This document shows, one piece after another, positions 1 to 7,687 of a stretch of 50,010 nucleotides of DNA. A program made the position numbers and the translations under genes. The stretch lies in contig JBMNUI010000007.1 of assembly GCA_050946195.1 (NCBI GenBank), forward strand, positions 1 to 50,010, written 5' to 3'. The DNA comes from UMGS1002 sp050946195 (GTDB lineage: Bacteria > Bacillota > Clostridia > Oscillospirales > CAG-272). Position 1 is the first letter of the stretch, and every line of letters starts with the position of its first letter. The notes below the pieces were generated by a model. The model ran no database searches, was not told the origin of the DNA, and worked only from the letters and a program-made list of their open reading frames with translations.

Positions 1-8
1 GGTTCCTA

Positions 9-37
9 TTGACATGAATTATCAGATAGAGTATAAT
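9..37 (+). promoter_or_regulatory. Sigma-A promoter of first signal peptidase gene
   Basis: TTGACA at 9-14 and TATAAT at 32-37 are separated by exactly 17 bp, a consensus housekeeping promoter. The expected transcript start is near 44, leaving a leader of about 37 nt before the ATG at 81. Confidence 0.85.
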
Positions 38-69
38 TTATTCAAGCATAACAAAAAATACTCTATCTG
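23..69. promoter_or_regulatory. 12-bp inverted repeat over the promoter, candidate operator
   Basis: CAGATAGAGTAT at 23-34 is the exact reverse complement of ATACTCTATCTG at 58-69. The left arm covers the spacer end and the first bases of the -10 box, and the right arm lies just downstream of the start site. Only the right arm would be transcribed, so a DNA-binding repressor site is more likely than an RNA hairpin. The cognate regulator is not identifiable in the window. Confidence 0.5.
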
Positions 70-80
70 CTGGGATTATT

Positions 81-821
81 ATGAAAAAAGCAAAAAAGTG
101 GCTTGGCATCGCAGGCAATGTATTGTTATGGTTATTTGTGGCGTTTTCGGTGTTAATAACCGTGCTTGTTTTTGCCGCCAATGCCGATGACGACGGAATT
201 CCGTCAATCAGAGGAAAAAGCCCGATAACAATAATGAGCGATTCCATGTCACCGATCTTCAAGGCTGGCGACCTGATTATCGGCGAGAAGCTCACAGTTG
301 CTGAAAAGTCCGAACTTGAAGTCGGAGATATCATTACATATTACGTCGACCTTGACCGCGACGGTAAAAAGGAGATTAATACCCACCGCATTGTCGATAA
401 ATACACCGACGAGAAAGGCCATGTACATTATGTCACGAAGGGAGAGGCCAATACGTCCGACGATCCCGAAGAGGTGTTGTTTTCCGATGTACTCTGCAGG
501 TACACCGGCACAAAAATCGCCGGGCTGGGGAAGGTGCTCTCCTTTCTGCAGACCTCAAAGGGGTTTTTGCTTTGCGTGGTGCTGCCGCTTTTGCTGCTTT
601 TCATATATGAACTCTACCGCTTCATATCGGTGGTTGTCGAGGTCAAGAGCAAGAAAGGCGTAAAACTTACCGCCGGGGAGGAGGAGGAAATCAAGCGGCG
701 CGCAATTGAGGAATATCTGGCATCGCAGAAGGCCGCCCGGGCCGAGGTTTCGGATTCTGGTGCATCAGAAGAGCCGCAGGGCAATGATGATTCCGAATCC
801 CCCGCCGGCAAAGAGCAATAA
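81..821 (+). CDS. Signal peptidase I, SipW/ER type (first copy)
   Basis: This 246-residue membrane serine protease would cleave signal peptides from exported proteins. Residues 10-33 form the N-terminal membrane anchor. The catalytic serine is in SDSMSP (Ser55), and the second catalytic motif is NTHR with His101 in place of the lysine of ordinary bacterial LepB, which defines the archaeal/ER (SipW) subtype. A second membrane segment near residues 160-182 is followed by a charged, disordered tail rich in Glu, Ala and Ser. SipW enzymes usually serve a few dedicated substrates, such as TasA-like fibre proteins; none is adjacent downstream, so the substrates may lie before the window. A related peptidase is encoded at 4337. 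The ATG follows a perfect promoter, although the ribosome site is weak. Confidence 0.85.
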   Translation: MKKAKKWLGIAGNVLLWLFVAFSVLITVLVFAANADDDGIPSIRGKSPITIMSDSMSPIFKAGDLIIGEKLTVAEKSELEVGDIITYYVDLDRDGKKEINTHRIVDKYTDEKGHVHYVTKGEANTSDDPEEVLFSDVLCRYTGTKIAGLGKVLSFLQTSKGFLLCVVLPLLLLFIYELYRFISVVVEVKSKKGVKLTAGEEEEIKRRAIEEYLASQKAARAEVSDSGASEEPQGNDDSESPAGKEQ

Positions 822-830
822 ATTACTCAT

Positions 831-960
831 AAGGAGTTCATGTAGGGCGATAAAAAATTTAAGCGACAGGCAAAGCCGGGTGAATTTTGTCGCCTTGAGT
901 CAAACGTCGTTAAGGCGCCGCGGCCGCGGCGCCTTTTAGGTAATCCCCACAGAAAGGTTT
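831..960 (+). promoter_or_regulatory. Riboswitch-like leader/attenuator between signal peptidase and ATPase genes
   Basis: Three helices compete. GGCGA and the following A-rich tract (846-859) pair with AATTTTGTCGCC (883-894), enclosing a small GGC-AAA-GCC hairpin (869-877). CGCCTT (891-896) can instead pair with AAGGCG (912-917). AAGGCG is also the 5' arm of the strong terminator hairpin at 912-935. Aptamer, antiterminator and terminator sharing strands is the usual riboswitch layout. It matches no class I can name (c-di-GMP-I was considered and does not fit). Helices were found by eye, without an energy calculation. Confidence 0.45.
912..937 (+). terminator. Intrinsic terminator, likely conditional
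   Basis: A perfect hairpin pairs AAGGCGCCGC at 912-921 with GCGGCGCCTT at 926-935 around a GGCC loop and ends in TTTT. It lies upstream of the ATPase gene start at 968, so it would limit read-through from the first peptidase gene unless antitermination occurs. Confidence 0.65.
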
Positions 961-967
961 ACATATA

Positions 968-2545
968 ATGGACGGTTTTTTAAGCTGGTTTTTTGCTTTC
1001 ATGACGACCATGCTCGGCGGCGTCTGGAAGATTTTTTCGAATATATTCCTCGGCATAGTGCAGATATTCAATTTTCCGTACTATGTCCGGCAGCTGAGGC
1101 TTTTTTCGGGCACATTTACCGCGCTTGACTGGGTTCTCACAATACTCGCCTTTATTTTGACCTTTGCTATTTGGGGTGTTTTGCTTTTCATGCTCGGGCT
1201 GGTTGTCCGCAAGTACATCCGCTTCCGCCGAACCCTGGTCGGCAACGAGGATTTGCTCGAGGAAATCGCCGACCTGCACCGCGACGTTATCAGGCTGACG
1301 CAGGAAAAAGAAAGGATAATGGCGCTAAAAATCGGCCAGACAAACATTTCCGTCGAGCAGTTAAGCGAAATACTCGGTCAGCGCGAAGAGAGCGACTCTG
1401 AGGCTCCGGGACAAGAGGCTTTGCCGGCACCCGGCGAGGGCGGGGCAAAGGTCGCCGACACCGGCGGCAAGCGCTTTTTCCGCCTGTCTGCGGTTGACGA
1501 AAAATACGAGTATTATGTCGCTCCCGAATACGACCGCGGCATGTCGCTTTCGGAAATCTGCGACGATTTGCGGTATTATGCCTGCAGCCGGGCGCGGCTG
1601 TTCTATGATTTAAAGATAATCAGGCTGATGTTTGCCGGGATGGCTTCGACCAAGCTCATTCTGCTGCAGGGCATTTCGGGTACAGGCAAGACCTCGCTGC
1701 CCTATATCATGGGCAAATACTTTCAGAACGATGCGACAATCGCTTCGGTGCAGCCCTCATGGCGCGACCGTACAGAGCTTTTCGGGTATTTCAACGAGTT
1801 CACCAAGCGCTTCAATGAGACCGAGGTCCTGCGGCGCATATATGAAGCTTCGTATAATGATGATATTAACATAATCGTCCTTGACGAGATGAATATCGCC
1901 CGGGTCGAATACTATTTTGCCGAAATGCTCTCGGTACTTGAGATGCCCGACCCCTCGGAGTGGAAAATAGAGCTTGTCCCCTCCTCGTGGGAGAACGACC
2001 CCAAGCACCTGCAGAACGGAAAACTCATAATCCCCCAGAATGTCTGGTACGTGGGTACGGCCAACAACGACGATTCGACCTTTGCGATATCCGACAAGGT
2101 TTATGACCGCGCGCTGGTAATCAATCTTGATACAAAAGGAATGCCTTTTGAGGCGCCCGAGACCGACCCCAAGCTGATAAGCTACTCATATCTTAACTCT
2201 TTGTTCTACATGGCGGTCGCCGAGCATCCGGTCAGCAAATATTACCTTGAAGCCATCGAGAAACTCGACCTTTATGTCATCGAAAAATTCCGGGTGGCCT
2301 TCGGAAACCGCATTATGAAGCAGCTCGGTATTTTTGTGCCGGTCTATGTCGCCTGCGGCGGCACCGAGCTTGAGGCGATAGATTACCTGCTTGCTACCAA
2401 GGTGCTGCGGAAATTTGAGAGCCTTAACCTCTCGCTCATCCGCGACGAGTTCAAGGGGCTCATGTCCTTCATGGACAGCCTCTTCGGCAAGGGTGCCATG
2501 AAGGAGTGCTTTGATTACCTCGGGCGCCTGCATAAAATGTATTGA
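968..2545 (+). CDS. Membrane-anchored McrB-like AAA+ ATPase
   Basis: This 525-residue protein has hydrophobic segments at about residues 1-35 and 52-82, a short coiled coil (about 93-135), a low-complexity linker (about 140-165) and a C-terminal AAA+ domain. Walker A is GISGTGKTS at 235-243, Walker B is IIVLDEMN near residue 303, and a sensor-like GTANNDDST follows, as in the McrB/dynein-like AAA+ clade. McrB normally powers the McrC nuclease in DNA restriction. Membrane anchoring and the lack of an N-terminal DNA-binding domain argue for another role here, perhaps remodelling a membrane or envelope complex. The next gene starts at its stop codon and encodes the usual type of partner. The ATG follows GAAAGG at 952-957. 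Confidence 0.75.
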   Translation: MDGFLSWFFAFMTTMLGGVWKIFSNIFLGIVQIFNFPYYVRQLRLFSGTFTALDWVLTILAFILTFAIWGVLLFMLGLVVRKYIRFRRTLVGNEDLLEEIADLHRDVIRLTQEKERIMALKIGQTNISVEQLSEILGQREESDSEAPGQEALPAPGEGGAKVADTGGKRFFRLSAVDEKYEYYVAPEYDRGMSLSEICDDLRYYACSRARLFYDLKIIRLMFAGMASTKLILLQGISGTGKTSLPYIMGKYFQNDATIASVQPSWRDRTELFGYFNEFTKRFNETEVLRRIYEASYNDDINIIVLDEMNIARVEYYFAEMLSVLEMPDPSEWKIELVPSSWENDPKHLQNGKLIIPQNVWYVGTANNDDSTFAISDKVYDRALVINLDTKGMPFEAPETDPKLISYSYLNSLFYMAVAEHPVSKYYLEAIEKLDLYVIEKFRVAFGNRIMKQLGIFVPVYVACGGTELEAIDYLLATKVLRKFESLNLSLIRDEFKGLMSFMDSLFGKGAMKECFDYLGRLHKMY

Positions 2546-2565
2546 TTAAACTGAAAGGAAAGGGC

Positions 2566-4287
2566 ATGTTTATGGACAGGGATGTTTTTTTGAGCCGCCG
2601 GCGCGGTATCTGCAGCGACACCCTGTCCTTTATTGAGTCGCTCGCCTCGGAGTACGGCGAGCTGCCGGGGGCGCTTGAGCTGCTGCGCTCGGCAGACACG
2701 ACGATTGAGCTCAAAAAACGCTATGCCATAAAATCCATTGACGAGACATGGGTGAGGGTGATTGAGGTGAGCCTTGACGCCCTTGACCATGTCATCCGAA
2801 ACCCGTCGCGTTTTATCGAGGAGAACGAGAGTGTGCTGCCTATCGAGCTCTCGCGCAACATAACCAGTCGCTCAATTCAGCATTTGGCGCAGCACACCGA
2901 CTACATAGACCGTGTTGAGCCCGACGGGAGCATAATCCCTTCAAAGATACTCAACGTCTTTCGCGACGAGACGATACAGACCTACGAGAATAAGTTCATC
3001 AACACCCTGATTGTAAAGCTCCACACCTTTGTTGACCGGCGGCATCGTGCCGCGCTTGAATCAGGCCGCGATGAGATGAGTACCAGACTTGGCTTTACGT
3101 CGGATTTTTCGCGCGGTGAGCTGCGCGGCAGGTGTAGGTTTGAACTTGAAATATCCGAGCCGCCCGACGATGAGGCTCCCGGCGGCTATTCCTCGGGGCT
3201 GTGGGCGCGGGTCGAGCGGCTTTATCGCATTGTTTCAGAGTATACCGACTCGGATTTTGCCAAAAACATGGGCAAAAGTTACATCCGCCCGCCGGTTATG
3301 CGCACCAACGCGATTCTCAAAAACAAGTACCTGCGCCAGTGCTTAGCACTCTGGGAATTTATCGAGAGCTATGACAAGACCGGCTATGAAATACTGGTTC
3401 AGGAGACCGCCGAGTCGCCGGATGAGGAGCTTATAAATGAGATTTACGCAAATCTGGCGCTCCAGTACCTGATTTTCCGCCAGACCGTGGAAAACAAGCC
3501 CGATACCGAAAACGCGATTGCCATAAGCGAGACCGATTCGGTGCTCTCGCCGCGGATTGTGTCACAGATAGAAGAGCTTGACGCCGACGAATATAACATA
3601 TATGACACCGAGTACCGCAAGGTCGTCCCGCTGTTGCGCGACAGATACCGCAAGCTCTCGGAGCACGAGCGGCAGATACGCGAGGCGCTGCAGATATCGC
3701 TCATCGCCGATGCAATCATAAAGAAAAAGCGCCGTGAAGAAAAAGCCCGCAAGGCAGAAGAAGCGCGGCTGGCCGAGGAGGCCCGCAAGGCAGAAGAAGC
3801 GCGGCTGGCCGAAGAAGCACGCAAGGCTGAAGAGGCCCGGTTGGCTGAGGAGGCTCGCTTAGCAGAAGAGGCCCGCAAGGCAGAAGAAGCGCGGCTAGCC
3901 GAGGAAGCCCGCAAAGCCGAGGAAGCACGGTTGGCAGAAGAAACCCGCAAGGCAGAAGAAGCGCGGTTGGCTGAGGAAGCCCGCCTAGCCGAAGAGGCGC
4001 GGTTAGCCGAAGAGGCTCAAACCGCCGAGGAAGACTTCACAGGCGCTGAAAATGTCGGCGACGACGCCGAGATTGACAGCGAATTTATTGAGGCGGCAAA
4101 GCGTGCCGAACTTGAGCGGCTTGAGGAAGAGGTCCGGAAGCTTCGCGAAGAGCGGTTGGCCCGGGCGGCAAAAATCATCGAGCGGGCCCGGCAGATTCAG
4201 GCCGAGCGCGCAGCCGGTATGTCCGGCCGCAAAAGACGCCGCCGCTTCTGGTTCAGGATATATAATCAAAGCCGCAAAAGGCGGTAA
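2566..4287 (+). CDS. DUF2357-like partner of the AAA ATPase, with long charged helix
   Basis: This protein has 573 residues. Residues 1 to about 350 resemble the DUF2357 family, which accompanies McrB-like ATPases; conserved-looking stretches are IELSRNITSR and FRDETIQTYENKFINTL. Many family members end in a PD-(D/E)XK nuclease, but I see none here. Instead residues 394-489 are sixteen six-residue units of the ARLAEE/ARKAEE type, followed by another Arg/Glu helix and a very basic end (GRKRRRRFWF). ATG 2566 or 2572 is preferred because both follow AAAGGAAAGGG; the TTG at 2542 overlaps the preceding stop and is also possible. It may be an adaptor or scaffold driven by the ATPase. Family assignment is by recognition only. 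Confidence 0.6.
   Translation: MFMDRDVFLSRRRGICSDTLSFIESLASEYGELPGALELLRSADTTIELKKRYAIKSIDETWVRVIEVSLDALDHVIRNPSRFIEENESVLPIELSRNITSRSIQHLAQHTDYIDRVEPDGSIIPSKILNVFRDETIQTYENKFINTLIVKLHTFVDRRHRAALESGRDEMSTRLGFTSDFSRGELRGRCRFELEISEPPDDEAPGGYSSGLWARVERLYRIVSEYTDSDFAKNMGKSYIRPPVMRTNAILKNKYLRQCLALWEFIESYDKTGYEILVQETAESPDEELINEIYANLALQYLIFRQTVENKPDTENAIAISETDSVLSPRIVSQIEELDADEYNIYDTEYRKVVPLLRDRYRKLSEHERQIREALQISLIADAIIKKKRREEKARKAEEARLAEEARKAEEARLAEEARKAEEARLAEEARLAEEARKAEEARLAEEARKAEEARLAEETRKAEEARLAEEARLAEEARLAEEAQTAEEDFTGAENVGDDAEIDSEFIEAAKRAELERLEEEVRKLREERLARAAKIIERARQIQAERAAGMSGRKRRRRFWFRIYNQSRKRR
3745..4032 (+). repeat. 18-bp in-frame tandem repeat encoding 16 charged hexads
   Basis: Sixteen consecutive 18-bp units encode ARKAEE or ARLAEE with minor variants (TRKAEE, AQTAEE). 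Alternating units form a 36-bp higher-order period over part of the array. The amino-acid pattern, with acidic and basic residues four apart, predicts a rigid single alpha helix of about 14 nm as in TolA-type stalks. Synonymous differences between units indicate selection at protein level. Confidence 0.9.
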
Positions 4288-4292
4288 ATACG

Positions 4293-4311
4293 CGGGCAGC
4301 GAGGCTGCCCG
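4293..4311 (+). other. Intercistronic stem-loop
   Basis: CGGGCAGC and GCTGCCCG form an 8-bp perfect stem with a GAG loop between the DUF2357-like gene and the second signal peptidase gene. No T tract follows, so it is more likely a transcript-stabilising or processing element than a terminator. Confidence 0.5.
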
Positions 4312-4336
4312 GTCTCCGGAAAGGATATTCACGTAA

Positions 4337-4987
4337 ATGGCCAATGTGAGAAAAAAGAGGAAACCGAGAATCCTTTCTATATTATTCAACCTTATTCTGG
4401 TGCTGCTGGTTGTTATGGCGGCGATTTTTGTGGTAGACCGGATGAACAACCGTGTCACCTTCGTTTTCGACCATGCGGTGATTATAATCGCGACCGGGAG
4501 CATGGAGCCTGCAATACCCGCCCATTCCTGCATACTCATTACTCGAGCCCGGCCCGAGGACATTAAGGTCGGGGACATAATAACCTTCTATTCCGACGAC
4601 CCGGCAATAGCCGGCAGCCTCAATACCCACCGCGTGCAGAGCGTTATCAGCAGTATTGAGGGAATTGAGTTTCAGACAAAAGGCGACAACAACCTGCTGC
4701 CCGACGCCTACAATGTACGGGGCGAGCGGCTGGTCGGGAAATATGTGCGCAACCTGCCGATTCTGTCGTATGTTGCAAGGCTGATTCTCTCGCCCTATGG
4801 CTATGTGGTGGTCATCCTGTTTCTTTTGATTTACATGGCGGCGGTCCTCATCCCGTCGGCCCGCAGGAAAAAAGCCGACGCACGAGCGGCCGAGATCGAG
4901 CGCAGGGTGGCCGAGGAGGTCGCAAGACTTAGGGAAAACGAGAAAAAGCAAAAATCCGGCCGGGGGAGCCGGGATTCCGATAAATAA
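4337..4987 (+). CDS. Signal peptidase I, SipW/ER type (second copy)
   Basis: This 216-residue membrane protease is a second ER-type signal peptidase. It has a basic N-terminus, a membrane segment at 12-33, the catalytic motif ATGSMEP (Ser55) and NTHR (His98) in place of a lysine, a second membrane segment near 157-176 and a charged tail with predicted helix. It is divergent from the copy at 81. Two such enzymes around an ATPase pair suggest separate substrates or a two-enzyme arrangement. It follows the DUF2357-like gene by 49 nt and is probably co-transcribed with it; GGAAAGGA lies upstream of the ATG. Confidence 0.85.
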   Translation: MANVRKKRKPRILSILFNLILVLLVVMAAIFVVDRMNNRVTFVFDHAVIIIATGSMEPAIPAHSCILITRARPEDIKVGDIITFYSDDPAIAGSLNTHRVQSVISSIEGIEFQTKGDNNLLPDAYNVRGERLVGKYVRNLPILSYVARLILSPYGYVVVILFLLIYMAAVLIPSARRKKADARAAEIERRVAEEVARLRENEKKQKSGRGSRDSDK

Positions 4988-4989
4988 TT

Positions 4990-5006
4990 CCGGCACAAGT
5001 TGCCGG
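4990..5006 (+). other. Intercistronic stem-loop
   Basis: CCGGCA and TGCCGG form a 6-bp stem around CAAGT, just after the second signal peptidase stop. There is no T tract. It is one of several hairpins in the gaps of this cluster. Confidence 0.4.
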
Positions 5007-5049
5007 CGGACAGTATAAAGCCAACCCGAATGAGAAAGGACAGGAATCT

Positions 5050-5274
5050 ATGTTTCAAAAACTCAAGCTGAAAAGGAAAATCAAAACCTATAAGGCACAG
5101 ATTGAGCTTCTCGAAAAAAAGAGAGCCCGCTCACAGGCGGCGCTGGTCGAGGCTATTCTCACGCACACCACGCCCAGCGATACCGATGTCGATTTTTTTA
5201 ACAATTACACCTCACAGATAAACGAAATCCGCAAACGTTTGCAGGAGATACAGGCACAACTAGAGAAACTCTGA
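5050..5274 (+). CDS. Small coiled-coil protein
   Basis: This 74-residue highly charged protein has no membrane segment or signal peptide. Two predicted amphipathic helices (about 3-40 and 52-74, ending in RLQEIQAQLEKL) are joined by a short loop containing TTPSDTD, so it probably forms a helical hairpin or coiled coil. GAAAGGA lies about 10 nt before the ATG. Its position between the second signal peptidase and the EAL-domain gene suggests a structural partner in the same system. No family recognised. Confidence 0.7.
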   Translation: MFQKLKLKRKIKTYKAQIELLEKKRARSQAALVEAILTHTTPSDTDVDFFNNYTSQINEIRKRLQEIQAQLEKL

Positions 5275-5316
5275 CAAAGTTTTGCCGCAGCGAATCCTTA
5301 AAGGAGCCCGGCGCAT

Positions 5317-7599
5317 ATGGGAATAAACAAAAAACCGGCAGGTCTTGAAGGCTACATTATAACACTTTTGGCTATATTTTTTATGATAATGCTGGCCTTT
5401 GCCGTGTATCTTCTGGTTGCTTACCATACGAGCCTTGCCGAGCAGACCGAGGACATGGCACTGACCGCCTCGATAGACTTTATCTCGGAGATAAACTCGA
5501 GAGTCGGCGCCGCGCTGCGGCAGACAGAAGAAATTGCCGCTGTGGCCGGCACCATGACCAGCGAGACCGAAATTCTGCGTTATTTCAATGCCGTGTCGCA
5601 AAGCACAAATACGCCGATTACCTTTATCCGCTTTTTCAATCGTGGCCGGGAGTACGACAGTAGCGGGCAGGAACTCGAGACAAAAGAGCCAGAGAGCATA
5701 ATGCGGCTTGTAAACATCAATAAAGCCGGCTGCGCGGGGCTCATATATGACCACAACAGCTATACCAGCATGTCGTTCATAGCCTTTTATGCCCCGGTAA
5801 GCGGCAACGACCTGATAGACGGTGTGGTTTCATATTGCATGGTCACACAGCTGTTTGACAATATGGTCTCGTTTCGGACCGACTCGGCCCAAAAATCCGC
5901 ATACCTCGGCCTGTGCACGGTTGACGGAACTATTATACTTGAGGTCCGGTCTGATTCCTTCCCGTCAAAGGGGCTTACCAATATTTACAGAAGCATACGC
6001 GAGGTGACAAATGACAGGGCGGTGGTCGACCAGCTCGCCATGATAGTCACAAACGAAGGGGTGGGAAGCTGCTCCTTCAGGATCGGCGGCGAGACCTACG
6101 CGCTGGCAGTCGCCTGTTCCGCGGCCTCCGACAACACGCTCTATATCGCCAATATATATAAAGCGTCAGAGCTGCACGGGGCCGGCTACGAGTTTGTGGC
6201 GAACATCAGCGTGGCGCTGATTATCCTTTTGCTTATTGTGGCGGCTGGTATTACCTATCTTGTACTGCTGCACCTGCGCGACCTTGAGCAAATCAAGAGC
6301 TACGATACTACCAACCCGCTTCTCAAGTGTAACACCTACAAAAAGTTCTGCCTCGACGCCGAGGCAATCCTTGAGAAAAACAAAATAACCAAATTCGCGC
6401 TGGTATACACCGAAATCGAGCAGTTTCGCTTTATTACCGAGAAATATGAGAATATAAATGCCGACGAGGTGCTGCGCTTCCTTGCCAAGGTGTTCGGCAT
6501 GAGCCTTTTGCAGGAGGAAACCTTCGGCCACATCAGCGACGACAAGTTCGTGTTGCTGCTCCATTACAGCGACGAGAAGGACCTGATGAACAGGCTGCGC
6601 GTAATCTGGGCCGAAGCCTTCAATTACCCGGAGCTAAAAAAGCATAAATACAACTTAAAACTCTCAATGGGCGTATACTGCATCAACCGCGCCGAAAAGG
6701 AGCCGGTTCAGAAGATGCTCGACCGCGCGGTGATAGCGCAAAAGTCAAACATACATACAACTACCGAGCAGATAAACATTTATGACGAGAGGGTCAAGTC
6801 GAGATTTATGCGCGAGGCCGAGATTGAGGCGCGCCAAGAGGCGGCGCTAACCGACAATGAATTTAAGATTTTCTACCAACCGAAATACAATATCCAGCAG
6901 AACCGCCCGGACGGCGCCGAGGCGCTTTTGCGCTGGTATGACTCCGAGACCAACACCTTCCGAAATCCCGAGGAATTCGTGCCGATTTTCGAAGCCTCCG
7001 GGTTTATCGCTAAAATAGATAAATACGTGTATGTCGAGGTCTGCAAGTACCTCAGCGAGGCGGTTCAACGGGGGCTTAAGGTGGTGCCGGTATCGGTAAA
7101 CGTCTCCCGGGTCACCGCAACGCAGGAAGGGTTTGTCGATTTTTACGTGCGCACTAAAAGAAAGTACATTATTGCCGATAATTTTCTGACCCTTGAGTTC
7201 ACCGAAAGCATTGCCTATGAAAATTACGACCTTTTCAAGGATATCGTAAGGAAGCTCAAGGCAAACGGCATCCGCTGCTCGATTGACGACTTCGGTTCGG
7301 GGTATTCGTCATACAACATCCTAAAAGAGCTTGAGATGGACGAACTCAAGCTTGACCGTTTCTTCATCACGAAGGGATTCTCGCAGGAGCGCGACGACGA
7401 GCTGCTCAAAACGATAATCCGGCTTGCCAAGAGCTTCGGGATGAAGGTGGTCCAGGAGGGCGTGGAAACCCTCGACGCGCTGGAGCGGCTTGAAAAATTC
7501 GGCTGCGACGTGATTCAGGGCTATTTTTACTCAAAGCCCTTAACGCTTCATGATTATATCGACTTTCTCAACCGCGGCGGCGCGCTGCAAAGGTATTAA
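5317..7599 (+). CDS. Membrane c-di-GMP phosphodiesterase with degenerate GGDEF domain
   Basis: This 760-residue sensor has membrane helices at about 11-36 and 294-319 flanking an extracytoplasmic Cache-like sensing region, then GGDEF and EAL domains. The cyclase signature reads SDDKF at 407-411, so diguanylate synthesis is unlikely. The EAL domain keeps its catalytic set: EALLRW (Glu535), SVNVS, LEFTES, IDDFGSGYS, LKLDR, QEGVET and QGYFYSKP. It should therefore hydrolyse c-di-GMP to pGpG, with the degenerate GGDEF domain possibly acting as a regulatory module. AAGGAG lies 11 nt before the ATG. Its place in the cluster suggests that c-di-GMP turnover is tied to surface-protein export. Confidence 0.9.
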   Translation: MGINKKPAGLEGYIITLLAIFFMIMLAFAVYLLVAYHTSLAEQTEDMALTASIDFISEINSRVGAALRQTEEIAAVAGTMTSETEILRYFNAVSQSTNTPITFIRFFNRGREYDSSGQELETKEPESIMRLVNINKAGCAGLIYDHNSYTSMSFIAFYAPVSGNDLIDGVVSYCMVTQLFDNMVSFRTDSAQKSAYLGLCTVDGTIILEVRSDSFPSKGLTNIYRSIREVTNDRAVVDQLAMIVTNEGVGSCSFRIGGETYALAVACSAASDNTLYIANIYKASELHGAGYEFVANISVALIILLLIVAAGITYLVLLHLRDLEQIKSYDTTNPLLKCNTYKKFCLDAEAILEKNKITKFALVYTEIEQFRFITEKYENINADEVLRFLAKVFGMSLLQEETFGHISDDKFVLLLHYSDEKDLMNRLRVIWAEAFNYPELKKHKYNLKLSMGVYCINRAEKEPVQKMLDRAVIAQKSNIHTTTEQINIYDERVKSRFMREAEIEARQEAALTDNEFKIFYQPKYNIQQNRPDGAEALLRWYDSETNTFRNPEEFVPIFEASGFIAKIDKYVYVEVCKYLSEAVQRGLKVVPVSVNVSRVTATQEGFVDFYVRTKRKYIIADNFLTLEFTESIAYENYDLFKDIVRKLKANGIRCSIDDFGSGYSSYNILKELEMDELKLDRFFITKGFSQERDDELLKTIIRLAKSFGMKVVQEGVETLDALERLEKFGCDVIQGYFYSKPLTLHDYIDFLNRGGALQRY

Positions 7600-7641
7600 G
7601 CTTTCGACAGTAAAAGCCCGATAAAATAAAAAACTAATTCG

Positions 7642-7664
7642 GGGGAGCAACATGATAGCTCCCC
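7642..7664 (+). other. Intercistronic stem-loop before the cohesin-like gene
   Basis: GGGGAGC and GCTCCCC form a 7-bp stem with a 9-nt loop between the phosphodiesterase gene and the next gene. No T tract follows, and the strong AAAGGAGGTG ribosome site lies immediately downstream. Confidence 0.45.
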
Positions 7665-7687
7665 TGTTGCGTAAAGGAGGTGGACAG

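Noticed and set aside
831..960. c-di-GMP-I riboswitch before the ATPase gene
   Set aside because: A GGCAAAGCC element is suggestive, but the rest of the conserved core and the second helix arm are not found.
3444..3950. Minus-strand low-complexity frame rich in Arg, Ala and Ser, and a CRISPR-like look of the repeat
   Set aside because: Both are shadows of the 18-bp in-frame hexad repeat; there are no unique spacers between units.
968..4287. McrBC-type restriction or anti-phage system
   Set aside because: The ATPase is membrane-anchored, no nuclease motif is visible in the partner, and neighbours are export and signalling genes. Not excluded, but not the best reading.
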